From: CAYZXK01 sp964482395
GTDB taxonomy: Bacteria > Planctomycetota > Phycisphaerae > UBA1845 > Fen-1342
NCBI GenBank assembly: GCA_964482395.1
Contig: CAYZXK010000010.1
Coordinates: forward strand, 1-45,517
Direction: 5' to 3'
Length of the DNA: 45,517 nt
Shown here piece after piece: positions 7,657 through 16,651 of the stretch (its first letter is position 1; each line of letters opens with the position of its first letter). Below the pieces are notes generated by a model. The model worked only from the letters and a program-made list of their open reading frames with translations. It searched no databases and was not told the origin of the DNA. Position numbers and translations under genes: made by a program.

Positions 7657-10600
7657 TTATTGCTGCCAGGCGGACTGCTGGGGGTCGATTTGCCAATCGT
7701 TATTGAAGAAGCCCGCGGCCCGGACCCCGGCCGTGCCGGACCGCAGCATCTCAGGTTCCAGCAGGGTCCAGTCCGGGTATGCAACGCCGGAGACGAAGTA
7801 GGGCAGCCGTTCGGTCAGGCGCATGCCGGGCAGGCCGCTGCCGCCGATCATCCCGACCATCGCGCGCTGGCTGCCGGGCCGCGGGTAGACGGCCAGTAGT
7901 GCCAGGTCGTCGCCCTCAAGCGTCCGGTCGTCGATCTGGACGCGTCCGCGGACAAGCCGGATCGGGCACTTTGCCAGCAGGATTTGCCAGACACGATTGG
8001 TGTCCTGGTTGCCGTACAGCACGATGTTTCGGTCCGGCTGGGCGTCAGGATCGAACTCGGTGTCGGGCACTACCTCGATCGCCCCGTTGCCGCGAACCCA
8101 GAAGGTCTCCGCGTCGTAGCGGGCCTTGTTGAAGGCCCAGTCGTTTTCGGCCGCGGTGCCGGAGGTCCCATAAACGAGCTGCACCCGGTTGCGGAAGACC
8201 TCCTTAAAGGGTCCTGACCGGCCGGGGTCTTTAAGGGGTGCGGTCCGGTCGGCTTGAGAATTCTCGCCGATTCGCCAGCTTCCATCCCGGCGTGCCAGAT
8301 GCAGGCGACGCGACTGGGGCCAGGAGACCTCCGTCAGGGTCGTCTGGTCGAGTTCGATCGTAAGAGGTTGGTTCGGCTCCAGCAGGGTCTGGGGCGCCTC
8401 GCCGGGAGGTAGGCTCGGCAGCTCGAGCGTCAGGGTCAGCCAGGCCACGTTCTCGGTCGTTCCGCGGATGGTGCGCGACTCGGGCTCCAGACGCAGGTCG
8501 ATGCGGCTGAAATCCAGGCATCGGATCTGGGCCTGGATGGTCGCCCAGCAGCAGGTCGCAGAGATGGCTGGGCTTGCGGTGACGAATTGGAGGTGTTGGA
8601 CCGCGTGCGGCGCACGCCGCGTATTTTGTCGCAGGAACTCGAACAACGGTCCCCAGTCGACGCAGTCCGCGCCGGGCGCCGGCGAATCATCCCACCAGTG
8701 GCCGGCCCCGGGGCGCTCGTAGTAGACGAAGTTGGGGTGATACTGGGCTAGATGCTGTCGCATGGTGCGGGCCTGCTCGACCGGCACGTTGTCATCCGCC
8801 TCCCCATGCAGGATATAGACCCCATGGTGGAGGTAGTTGCGCGACAGGGCCAGAGTATCACTGCCGTTGGCCGCTCGGCGCAGGATGGTCTCGATCGGGC
8901 TTTGGCCTTCCAGGCTTGCGGCACCGGCATAAGACCAGAAGCTGATCCAGCCGGCGCTGGGGGCGATGGCCGCGAACCGGTCTGGGCAGTGGGCGCCCAC
9001 CTGCCACACGCCATGGCCGCCCATGGAATGGCCGGTCAGGTAGGTCCGTCGGGGGTCAGTGCCGAGCTGCCGCTCGGCATCTTCCAGCACTTCCAGGGCG
9101 TCCCGGCGGCCCCAGTCTTCCCAGTCGAAGCCGAAGGGTCGTCGATTGGTGGGCGCCACCACGTGCCCCCAGCTCTTGTTGGCATATGAACTCGCCTGGC
9201 CCAGGGCATCCACCCCAGCCCCGTGCAGCGAAAGGAACATTGCCGGCGGGCCAGCCTCACCGGATGGGGTGCGGGCCGGTTGGATCGCGTAGAACTGCAC
9301 GCTGCCGTCGATTTCGCTGATAAAAGTCCGGCGGTAGGGCTCGCCGGGCTGAACGACACGAAGCGGAAGGGTGGCCTGATCAAGTCGCCTGTCCGCTCCA
9401 GTCAGAGTGAGCAGCACTTTCTGTTCGCCGGGCCCGGCCGCTGTCGAACCGGCAATCTCGAAGCCGACTTTTCGCACGCTCCAGGGCGGGATGGGAGGCA
9501 CGGCCGTCACCTGGCGGGCACCGCACAGCTCCGCGGTCAGGTTCGCTCCCTGGAGCATCTGGTCGGTCGCGTTGACCACGACCACCGCCGCCCATGCCGC
9601 CACCGGCTGTCCCACGGTAAGGTCCGGCACCGTCGCGTCGCGCAGGTCGAGCATTACGGGCGATCGGGGCTGCACCAGCTTGGCCCGCAGCTCGCCGCGG
9701 GCGCAGGCGAACAGGAATTCATTGCTGCCGGGACGCAACTGCACGGGCAGGCTCACAAAACCCGTCTGGTATGGGTCGCCAACCCGCGGCTGGCCGTTGA
9801 CGTAGACCATGCTGTGGCCGGCGGCCTCCAGCAGCATGGGTTGCTCGGTGTCGGACTGGACCGTCGCGTACGCATACCCGCCCGCCAAAGCCGGGTGCCG
9901 GATGACGCCATTCTCGTCGGCCGACGCGGCCGCCCACGCCTGAAATGATCCATCCGGCAAGGTCAGCGGCTGGCCGGCGGCCGGCGCCGACCATTCCCCG
10001 CTGACCAGCATGGACTCTACCGCGTCAGTGTGCACTGGCGAGCGTCCCCACCGGCTTACCCCCCCGATCGCCAGCACCTGGCTGATATGGATTTCGCGGG
10101 CGGCCGACTCGGAAGCCGGCGGCTGCTCGGGCGGCTCCGGCACGCCCGGCTGCGAAGCCGGGGCCGGCTGAGCCGCAGCCGGCATGCTGGACGGCGTCGT
10201 CGGGCCGGTGGTGGAAGCGGACCTGGCCGCTTGGTCCTCCGGCGGCGGCGCGATGCCGTAGATGAGAATGTCACCGACGTGTCGGTCTGCCGGATCAAAC
10301 CGCAGGCTTGCGTCGCTGGTGCTGCGGTAGATCACGGTCACCACCCGGTCAGACGGTCGCAGCAGCCGGAACTTGACCAGTGTCCCGCCGGCGTGGGCCA
10401 CATGAAACTGCCCGACCACCAGCAGCACCTGATGGGTCGGAAACCGATCGCGGAAGCTGGCCAGCGACTCGGCCATCGACTGGTCCCACAACAACTGGGC
10501 GCGGTACATGCTGGCCGGCGAGACTTCCGGGGCCGGCCCCGACGCGGGCTGGGAAGCCGGCGCGGTCGCGAGCGTGGCTTGGCTGGTCGGAGCCGATGGA

Positions 10601-11268
10601 GGGCCGGTCGGATGACCGGCCATCATTTCCACAAACCGGTCTTCATACGGACCCGGCAGGTAGACGTTGGCCAGCGGCAGCCAGCGCTGCTCGGCCGGAT
10701 CGAGCCGGGCCCGAAAGTCCGCGTACTCCAGCCCCGAAGTCCGATAGTTGCGGACCAGTCGACGGGGGGCATTGGCGGCGATGACCGGAATCTTCGCCGC
10801 CCGGCACAGCTCGATCAGCGGCCGATGCGAAAGCACATAGGCCCGGCCCTGGCGGGTCTGCTGCCGGAAGTCGGACTCCGAAATCCGGCCCCGTAGATAG
10901 GCGTCCAGCGCCGCCTGGGTGTCACACTCGAAGAACTCCATCGCCAGCCCGACCGGCCGGCCGGCACCCCGGCCGGCGTCAGTCCATAGGGCCCACAGCA
11001 ACTGGGCCTCGAGCTGGTTGCAAACTGGATCCGAGTGCTCTTCGCCCAGCAGAATTACATCCGCCCCACGACAGCGCTCCACCACCTGGCGGAAAGACTG
11101 GGGCTGGCCGGTGTGGCCGTCATAAGCCTGAAACTGCCCGAAAAGCGCGGGGCTGACCCGGCTGCTGGTCACCGGGTCCAACCGAGCTGCTCCCAAGCAG
11201 CCGCTGACCAGTCCTACGCCCAGGAAGATGCCGATATTGCGATACCACGCCGCCATCGAGTTTCTCAT
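7657..11268 (-). CDS. Large lipoprotein: ChaN-like domain fused to a serine alpha/beta hydrolase
   Basis: 1203 residues. A signal peptide ends in LVSG-C24, so the protein is probably lipid-anchored. Residues about 30-300 resemble the ChaN/haem-binding-uptake (Tiki-like) family: VILLGEEHSDPVCNQLEAQL, then LAMEFFECD and a distal QFHVAHAGGTLVKF. An Ala/Pro/Thr-rich linker and a beta-rich region of unknown family follow. Around residues 640-880 lies a prolyl-oligopeptidase-like hydrolase with a full triad: LTGHSMGGHGVW (nucleophile Ser), LHGEADDNVP (Asp) and RPGAGHWWDD (His). The last 320 residues include a carbohydrate-binding-looking beta domain. The start at 11268 (MRNSMAAW) gives a short n-region; ATG 11256 is also possible. 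It heads the leftward gene series and is divergent from nadA. Substrate unknown; peptide or ester hydrolysis at the envelope is inferred. Confidence 0.82.
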   Translation of the reverse strand: MRNSMAAWYRNIGIFLGVGLVSGCLGAARLDPVTSSRVSPALFGQFQAYDGHTGQPQSFRQVVERCRGADVILLGEEHSDPVCNQLEAQLLWALWTDAGRGAGRPVGLAMEFFECDTQAALDAYLRGRISESDFRQQTRQGRAYVLSHRPLIELCRAAKIPVIAANAPRRLVRNYRTSGLEYADFRARLDPAEQRWLPLANVYLPGPYEDRFVEMMAGHPTGPPSAPTSQATLATAPASQPASGPAPEVSPASMYRAQLLWDQSMAESLASFRDRFPTHQVLLVVGQFHVAHAGGTLVKFRLLRPSDRVVTVIYRSTSDASLRFDPADRHVGDILIYGIAPPPEDQAARSASTTGPTTPSSMPAAAQPAPASQPGVPEPPEQPPASESAAREIHISQVLAIGGVSRWGRSPVHTDAVESMLVSGEWSAPAAGQPLTLPDGSFQAWAAASADENGVIRHPALAGGYAYATVQSDTEQPMLLEAAGHSMVYVNGQPRVGDPYQTGFVSLPVQLRPGSNEFLFACARGELRAKLVQPRSPVMLDLRDATVPDLTVGQPVAAWAAVVVVNATDQMLQGANLTAELCGARQVTAVPPIPPWSVRKVGFEIAGSTAAGPGEQKVLLTLTGADRRLDQATLPLRVVQPGEPYRRTFISEIDGSVQFYAIQPARTPSGEAGPPAMFLSLHGAGVDALGQASSYANKSWGHVVAPTNRRPFGFDWEDWGRRDALEVLEDAERQLGTDPRRTYLTGHSMGGHGVWQVGAHCPDRFAAIAPSAGWISFWSYAGAASLEGQSPIETILRRAANGSDTLALSRNYLHHGVYILHGEADDNVPVEQARTMRQHLAQYHPNFVYYERPGAGHWWDDSPAPGADCVDWGPLFEFLRQNTRRAPHAVQHLQFVTASPAISATCCWATIQAQIRCLDFSRIDLRLEPESRTIRGTTENVAWLTLTLELPSLPPGEAPQTLLEPNQPLTIELDQTTLTEVSWPQSRRLHLARRDGSWRIGENSQADRTAPLKDPGRSGPFKEVFRNRVQLVYGTSGTAAENDWAFNKARYDAETFWVRGNGAIEVVPDTEFDPDAQPDRNIVLYGNQDTNRVWQILLAKCPIRLVRGRVQIDDRTLEGDDLALLAVYPRPGSQRAMVGMIGGSGLPGMRLTERLPYFVSGVAYPDWTLLEPEMLRSGTAGVRAAGFFNNDWQIDPQQSAWQQ

Positions 11269-11348
11269 GCGGGCCCAGTCTAGCGAACACTCCGTGTCTG
11301 CCAACCGCTCCCCTGGATTACGACTGCGGGCCGCGCTAGCATACAGTG

Positions 11349-12473
11349 ATGCTTTTACAGGCCCCCTTGCCGTCCGAGTACACCGAGCGGACGGAGCGCG
11401 AGCTATGCGAGCGCATCCGCGCGGCGCGCCAGCGCTTGGGCTCCCGCCTGGTCATCCTCGGCCATCATTATCAGCAGGACGAGGTGATCCAGTTCGCCGA
11501 CTTCACCGGCGACAGCTTGAGACTCTCTCAGTTGGCGGCCCAGCAGACCCAAGCCGAGTATATCGTCTTCTGCGGCGTACATTTCATGGCCGAGTCCGCC
11601 GACATCCTCACCAGCGATCAGCAGCAAGTGATCCTGCCGGACCTTTCGGCCGGATGCAGCATGGCCGACATGGCTCACATCGACCAGGTGGAAGCGGTGT
11701 GGTCCGAGCTGGAGAAGTCGGTCGGCGGGCGGGTCCGACCGATCACCTATGTGAACTCCAGCGCGGCCGTCAAAGCGTTTGTGGGCCGGCACGATGGAGC
11801 CTGCTGCACCAGCTCGAATGCCCGGACCGTGCTTCAGTGGGCTCTGGACGGAGCCAGGCCGGACGACGCGTCGGCCGGCCGCGGCGATGGGCCCAAGGTG
11901 CTCTTCCTGCCCGACCAGCATCTGGGCCGCAACACCGCCTACGCCCTGGGCTGGCCGCTGGACCGCATGGTAGTCTACGATCCGAACCAGCCCTGCGGGG
12001 GAGTGGCGCCTGAGCGCCTGGCCGAGGCACAATTCATCCTCTGGAAAGGCCATTGCTCGGTCCACCAGCTTTTCAAGGTCTCGGACTGCGAGGCGATCCG
12101 CTCGCTGCCCGAGCCGTACCGGATCATCGTGCATCCCGAATGCACCTGGGAGGTCTGCCAGCGGGCGGACTTCGTCGGCAGCACCGAGTACATCATCAAG
12201 ACCGTCCGCGAGGCGCCGGCCGGCACCTGCTGGGCGGTCGGCACCGAGGTGCACCTGGTAAACCGGCTGGCCAATACCTGCCGGGATAAGCGCGTCCGCT
12301 CGCTGGCGCGTATGCAGTGCCTGTGCAGCACGATGTACCGCATCGACTTGCCGCATCTGTGCTGGGCGCTGGAGAACCTGGCAGCCGGCCGGGTCGTCAA
12401 CCGCGTTTGCGTCGACCCGGAGACCCGGCACTGGGCCAGGGTGGCACTCGACCGCATGTTGGCGCTGCGGTAG
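11349..12473 (+). CDS. nadA: Quinolinate synthase A
   Basis: 374 residues. NadA condenses iminoaspartate with dihydroxyacetone phosphate to make quinolinate for NAD synthesis, using a 4Fe-4S cluster. Family signatures are RLVILGHHYQQDEV (H39, H40), YIVFCGVHFMAESADIL, LPDLSAGCSMAD (C103), FILWKGHCSVH (C236), VHPECTWEVC and MQCLCSTMYR (C324/C326). The three cysteine regions correspond to the cluster ligands. The length is typical of the longer bacterial form. The ATG at 11349 is preferred; a GTG immediately before it (11346) would add one residue. The -10-like TAGCAT at 11337-11342 is only 6 nt upstream, so the message may be leaderless. nadB and nadC are not in the window. Confidence 0.93.
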   Translation: MLLQAPLPSEYTERTERELCERIRAARQRLGSRLVILGHHYQQDEVIQFADFTGDSLRLSQLAAQQTQAEYIVFCGVHFMAESADILTSDQQQVILPDLSAGCSMADMAHIDQVEAVWSELEKSVGGRVRPITYVNSSAAVKAFVGRHDGACCTSSNARTVLQWALDGARPDDASAGRGDGPKVLFLPDQHLGRNTAYALGWPLDRMVVYDPNQPCGGVAPERLAEAQFILWKGHCSVHQLFKVSDCEAIRSLPEPYRIIVHPECTWEVCQRADFVGSTEYIIKTVREAPAGTCWAVGTEVHLVNRLANTCRDKRVRSLARMQCLCSTMYRIDLPHLCWALENLAAGRVVNRVCVDPETRHWARVALDRMLALR

Positions 12474-12539
12474 CGTGCGGCCCGCGTGGATAATCGGACC
12501 AGCCGAATCGGAGACCTGCTCCGCGTGCAGGCGGGGGCT

Positions 12540-12559
12540 GCAAACACTATCATGTTTGC
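12540..12559. promoter_or_regulatory. Palindrome just before the glycan-degradation cluster
   Basis: GCAAACA (12540-12546) and TGTTTGC (12553-12559) form perfect 7-bp arms around CTATCA. The repeat ends 6 nt before the ATG at 12566, in an otherwise G+C-rich 92-nt gap after nadA. The arms are seen; the function is inference. It could be a repressor operator for the glutaminase/GH127/galM genes, or a hairpin that hides the ribosome-binding region. No Shine-Dalgarno sequence is visible in its place. Confidence 0.4.
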
Positions 12560-12565
12560 GGTTTC

Positions 12566-14722
12566 ATGACCGCTGGTTTTCGAGGTAGAGCGTTGCTGGC
12601 GGGCTGGCTCATCGTTTGGTTGGGGTTGGGGGCGGGAGCTGGTCAGTCTGTCGGCCCGGGTGAGCCGTTTCGACCGCCGGCAGTGCCGCTGGTCACGCAT
12701 GATCCCTACTTCAGCGTCTGGTCGTTTGGCGACCGATTGACCGATGACTGGACCCGCCACTGGACCGGGGCGGTCCAGGCCCTGATCGGCATGGTTTGGA
12801 TCGACCAGCGGGCATACCGTTTTGCCGGTCCTGAGCCGGAGGCGGTGTCCGCCATGCAGCAACGCCGCCTGGAGGTTCTTCCGACCCGCACGATCTACGA
12901 GTTCTCGGCCGGCGGCGTGAATCTCACGCTCACCTTCCTTTCGCCGCTGCTGCCGGAAGACCCGGACCTGCTTTCCCGCTCGATTACCTACCTGACCCTG
13001 GTTGCGATGTCTGAGGACGGAAAAGAGCACAATCTCCGGCTCTATTTGGATTGCTCGGCCGAATGGGCGGTCAACACGCCGGATCAGGTGGTGGGCTGGT
13101 CCCGGGCTCGGTCGGGCGGGCTGCATGTGCTCCGCGTGGGCACGCAGGCCCAGTCGGTTCTCGGCAAGTGCGGCGACAACCTGCGGATCGACTGGGGCCA
13201 CTTCTACCTCGCGGTCGAGGACCGCCCGGCCACCGCGGTGGTGATCGCGGGTCACCGTGCCGCTCGCCAGCGGTTCGCTCAGACTGGCCGGCTGCCCGAT
13301 TCGGACGACCTGCGTCAGCCCCGACCGGCCAACGATGACTGGCCCGTGTTGGCCTGCACGGTGGATTTGGGCCAGGTGGGCCGGCAACCGGTCTCGACCA
13401 CCATTTACCTGGTCTACGACGACCTTTATTCCATCGAGTACTTCAAGCGGCCGTTGCGGCCGTACTGGCGGCGCGGCGCGGCGGAGCTGGCCGACATCCT
13501 GGCGGCCGCGGTCGGGAAAGCCGGGGAGATCGGACGGCGTTGCGCCGAGTTCGACACTGAACTGATGGCCGATCTGGAGGCGGTCGGGGGTCGTCGCTAC
13601 GCCCGGTTGGCCGCCCTCGCATTTCGGCAGACCATAGCTGCTCATAAGCTCGCTGCCGACTTCGACGGCACGATGCTGATGTTCCCCAAAGAGAACTTCA
13701 GCAACGGCTGCATCGGCACGGTGGATGTGATCTTTCCATCGTCCCCGTTCTTCCTGCTTTTCAACCCGCGGTTGCTGGAAGCTCAGTTGCGGCCGGTTCT
13801 GACCTACGCCGACTCGCCGCGCTGGCCTTTTCCCTTCGCTCCCCATGACCTGGGCACCTATCCGTGGGCCAACGGGCAGGTCTACGGCGGCGGGGAGCGG
13901 AGCGAAGAGAATCAGATGCCGGTCGAAGAGAGCGCCAACCTGCTCATCCTCCTGGCCGCTCTGGCCGAGCTCGACCGGGAGGCGAGTTTTGCCAATCAGT
14001 GGTGGCCGCTGATCAGTCGCTGGGCGGAATACTTGCGCGAGAAAGGCCTCGATCCGGAAAACCAGCTTTGTACTGATGACTTCACCGGCCACCTGGCCCA
14101 CAACGCCAACCTCTCGATAAAGGCGATCATCGCGATCGGCGCTTATGCCCGCCTCTGCGAGCTGACCGGGCGCCAGCCGGAAGCGACGAGCAGTCGGGCT
14201 CTGGCTGAGCAGTTCGCGGCCCAGTGGATGAAGCTGGCCGAGGATGGCGACCACTATCGACTGGCCTTTGACCGACCCGGAACCTGGAGCCTTAAGTACA
14301 ATCTTCTATGGGACCGGGTGTTGGGCCTGTCTTTGTTTCCGCCCCAGGTTGCGGCCCGCGAGTTGGCCTTCTACCAGACCCGGCTCAACCGGTTCGGCGT
14401 TCCCTTGGATGGGCGCGAGACCTACGCCAAGTTGGACTTCAGCGCCTGGGCGGCGGCCTTGGCCGAGCGACCGGCCGACTTCCAGGCCCTCATGAACCCG
14501 CTGTATGAGTCCGCGCACGTGACACCCGATCGCGTGCCGCTCACCGACTGGTACCGCACGACCGACGCCCGGTGTGTGGGCTTTCGCGCCCGTTCGGTGG
14601 TCGGCGGCCTGTATGCCCCGCTGCTGCTGGACCGGGACCGCTGGGTGAAATGGGCCCGGCGGGCCGCCCGGCATGATTCCCTGCAAACCCGCGAAAGGAA
14701 GCCGCAGGATGCGTCGCATTAA
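12566..14722 (+). CDS. Secreted glutaminase-family protein (DUF4965/DUF5127-type)
   Basis: 718 residues with an N-terminal signal peptide (hydrophobic LAGWLIVWLGLGAGAGQS). FRPPAVPLVTHDPYFSVWSF and DDWTRHWTGAVQAL are typical of the N-terminal domain of GtaA-like glutaminase family proteins. The C-terminal alpha-barrel region carries NFSNGCIGTVDVIFPSSPFF, HDLGTYPWANGQVYGGGE, EESANLLILLAAL and LYAPLLLD, matching the DUF4965/DUF1793 part. The name glutaminase comes from a fungal enzyme. In bacterial glycan loci the substrate may be a sugar or glycoconjugate instead. It is the first gene of a plus-strand series: the next start (GH127) lies 14 nt inside its end, so expression is likely coupled. Probably periplasmic or exported. 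Confidence 0.78.
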   Translation: MTAGFRGRALLAGWLIVWLGLGAGAGQSVGPGEPFRPPAVPLVTHDPYFSVWSFGDRLTDDWTRHWTGAVQALIGMVWIDQRAYRFAGPEPEAVSAMQQRRLEVLPTRTIYEFSAGGVNLTLTFLSPLLPEDPDLLSRSITYLTLVAMSEDGKEHNLRLYLDCSAEWAVNTPDQVVGWSRARSGGLHVLRVGTQAQSVLGKCGDNLRIDWGHFYLAVEDRPATAVVIAGHRAARQRFAQTGRLPDSDDLRQPRPANDDWPVLACTVDLGQVGRQPVSTTIYLVYDDLYSIEYFKRPLRPYWRRGAAELADILAAAVGKAGEIGRRCAEFDTELMADLEAVGGRRYARLAALAFRQTIAAHKLAADFDGTMLMFPKENFSNGCIGTVDVIFPSSPFFLLFNPRLLEAQLRPVLTYADSPRWPFPFAPHDLGTYPWANGQVYGGGERSEENQMPVEESANLLILLAALAELDREASFANQWWPLISRWAEYLREKGLDPENQLCTDDFTGHLAHNANLSIKAIIAIGAYARLCELTGRQPEATSSRALAEQFAAQWMKLAEDGDHYRLAFDRPGTWSLKYNLLWDRVLGLSLFPPQVAARELAFYQTRLNRFGVPLDGRETYAKLDFSAWAAALAERPADFQALMNPLYESAHVTPDRVPLTDWYRTTDARCVGFRARSVVGGLYAPLLLDRDRWVKWARRAARHDSLQTRERKPQDASH

Positions 14723-16637
14723 GGTCCCGTTGATGTTGAGCCTCGCACTCCTTCTACCGGAAGCCCTGGCCCAGCCGACCGGCTCGATCGGTCTGCGGGC
14801 CGTGCCGTTCACCCAGGTGCGCGTGGAAGACGAGTTCTGGGCGCCGCGGATACGGATCAACCGCGAGAAGGTGTTGCCGCACAATTTCAGGTTGTGCCAG
14901 GAGACGGGGCGGATCAACAATTTCTGCAAGGCGGCCGGAACGATGGAGGGGCCCTTCGAGGGGATCTACTTCAATGATTCGGACGTATACAAGGTGATCG
15001 AAGGCGCGGCTTACTCGCTGGCCCATCGGCGGGACCCCGAGTTGGAGCGGACCGTCGATGATGTGATAGCCAAGATCGCCTCGGCCCAGCAGCCGGATGG
15101 ATATCTGTATACCTTCTACACGGTCAACAAGCAGTTGGACAAGCGCTGGACCGATGAGAAGCAGATGCATGAGACTTACTGCGCCGGGCACCTGATCGAG
15201 GCGGCGATAGCCTATTATCAGGCCACCGGCAAGCGCAACCTGCTGGAGGTCGCCATCCGGCTGGCTGGTCATATCGACTCGGTTTTCGGGCCTGACAGGA
15301 AACACGACGCGCCCGGCCATGAAGAGATCGAGCTGGCCCTGATCAAGCTCTATCGGCTCACCGGGGAGGAAAGGTATCTGAAGCTGGCCCAGTTCTTCGT
15401 CGAACAGCGTGGCCACACCGAGGGTCGGCCGCCGCAGGGCGACTATTCGCAGGACCATCTGCCCATCCGCCAGCAGAGGGAGATTGCCGGCCACGCGGTC
15501 CGGGCCATGTATCTGTACAGCGCGGTGGCCGACCTGGCCGCCATCACCGGCGATCCGGGATATCTCCAGACCATGGATCACATCTGGAACGATGTGACGG
15601 GGCGGAAGATGTACATCACCGGCGGCATCGGTCCCTCGGCCCAAAATGAGGGGTTCACCGTGCCGTACGACCTGCCGAATCAGTCGGCCTACGCCGAGAC
15701 CTGCGCCGCGATCGGCATGGCTCTGTGGAACCACCGCTTGACCCTGCTCCACGCGGACGCCAAATATGCGGACGTGGTGGAGCGGGTCGTCTACAACGGG
15801 CTGCTCAGCGGGGTGTCCCTGGATGGAGATCGGTTCTTCTATGTCAATCCGCTGGCCAGCCGCGGCGATCATCACCGCCGGCCATGGTTCGACTGCGCGT
15901 GCTGCCCCACCAACCTGGTCCGCTTTCTCCCCACCATCGGTGGATACCTCTACGCCTGTGATGATCGTCGCATCTTCGTGAACCACTATGTCGCCGGACG
16001 GGCCGAGCTGGCGGTCGGCGACCAAACCGTCGGTCTCAGCCAGGAAACGCGTTACCCCTGGGATGGGCATATCAGGCTGACGGTGGACCTCGTCCGGCCC
16101 GCGGCGTTCTCGCTCAACCTGCGAATCCCCGGCTGGTGCCAGGGCCAGACATCGCCCGACGACCTTTACCAGATTGTGGATCGGCCCAAGACCGGAGCCG
16201 CGACCATCACGCTCAACGGCGGGAAGATTGAGGACTACCAGGTGGAGAAGGGCTACGCGATTTTGGATCGCCAGTGGCGGGCGGGTGACATCGTTGAGCT
16301 GGACCTGGCCATGCCGGTACGCCGAGTGAAAGCCCATCCCAAAGTACAGGCCGACGCGGGTCGGGTGGCTTTGCAGCGGGGCCCGCTGGTGTATTGTTTG
16401 GAGGCCGCGGACAACGCCTTCGATCTGGAGAATCTGGTCTTGCCAGCCACGGCCCCGCTCAGCGTGGAGTTCCGGCCGGACCTGCTGAATGGCGTCTGCG
16501 TGGTCAAGGGAACGGCCCTGACCCCCCGGTCCCACCAGGAAGGAGCCGAGTCGGTGGACTTCGTGGCTATACCCTACTACGCCTGGGACAACCGCGAGCC
16601 CGGGCCGATGCTGGTTTGGATCCGCGAGCAGCCCTGA
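14709..16637 (+). CDS. Glycoside hydrolase family 127, beta-L-arabinofuranosidase-like
   Basis: 642 residues with a signal peptide ending near ALAQP. The catalytic arrangement of HypBA1-type GH127 is present: E314 (SAQNEGF, acid/base), E330 and C332 (AYAETCAAIG) and C398-C399 (DCACCPTNLVRF; nucleophile Cys plus zinc ligands). The spacings E-16-E-2-C and the adjacent Cys pair equal those of HypBA1. The start at 14709 is preferred over an in-frame start at 14673 because GCAGG sits directly upstream and a signal peptide follows at once. Expected reaction: release of L-arabinofuranose from plant or glycoprotein oligosaccharides by retaining hydrolysis. It overlaps the glutaminase-family gene by 14 nt, and 14 nt separate it from the epimerase gene. 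Confidence 0.87.
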   Translation: MRRIKVPLMLSLALLLPEALAQPTGSIGLRAVPFTQVRVEDEFWAPRIRINREKVLPHNFRLCQETGRINNFCKAAGTMEGPFEGIYFNDSDVYKVIEGAAYSLAHRRDPELERTVDDVIAKIASAQQPDGYLYTFYTVNKQLDKRWTDEKQMHETYCAGHLIEAAIAYYQATGKRNLLEVAIRLAGHIDSVFGPDRKHDAPGHEEIELALIKLYRLTGEERYLKLAQFFVEQRGHTEGRPPQGDYSQDHLPIRQQREIAGHAVRAMYLYSAVADLAAITGDPGYLQTMDHIWNDVTGRKMYITGGIGPSAQNEGFTVPYDLPNQSAYAETCAAIGMALWNHRLTLLHADAKYADVVERVVYNGLLSGVSLDGDRFFYVNPLASRGDHHRRPWFDCACCPTNLVRFLPTIGGYLYACDDRRIFVNHYVAGRAELAVGDQTVGLSQETRYPWDGHIRLTVDLVRPAAFSLNLRIPGWCQGQTSPDDLYQIVDRPKTGAATITLNGGKIEDYQVEKGYAILDRQWRAGDIVELDLAMPVRRVKAHPKVQADAGRVALQRGPLVYCLEAADNAFDLENLVLPATAPLSVEFRPDLLNGVCVVKGTALTPRSHQEGAESVDFVAIPYYAWDNREPGPMLVWIREQP

Positions 16638-16651
16638 GTGGAGCAACTCGG

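Noticed and set aside
11975..14254. A 759-codon open frame on the minus strand opposite nadA and the glutaminase-family gene
   Set aside because: It is Arg/Gln/Gly-rich text without motifs, fully antisense to two well-supported genes. Long antisense frames are expected in G+C-rich DNA.
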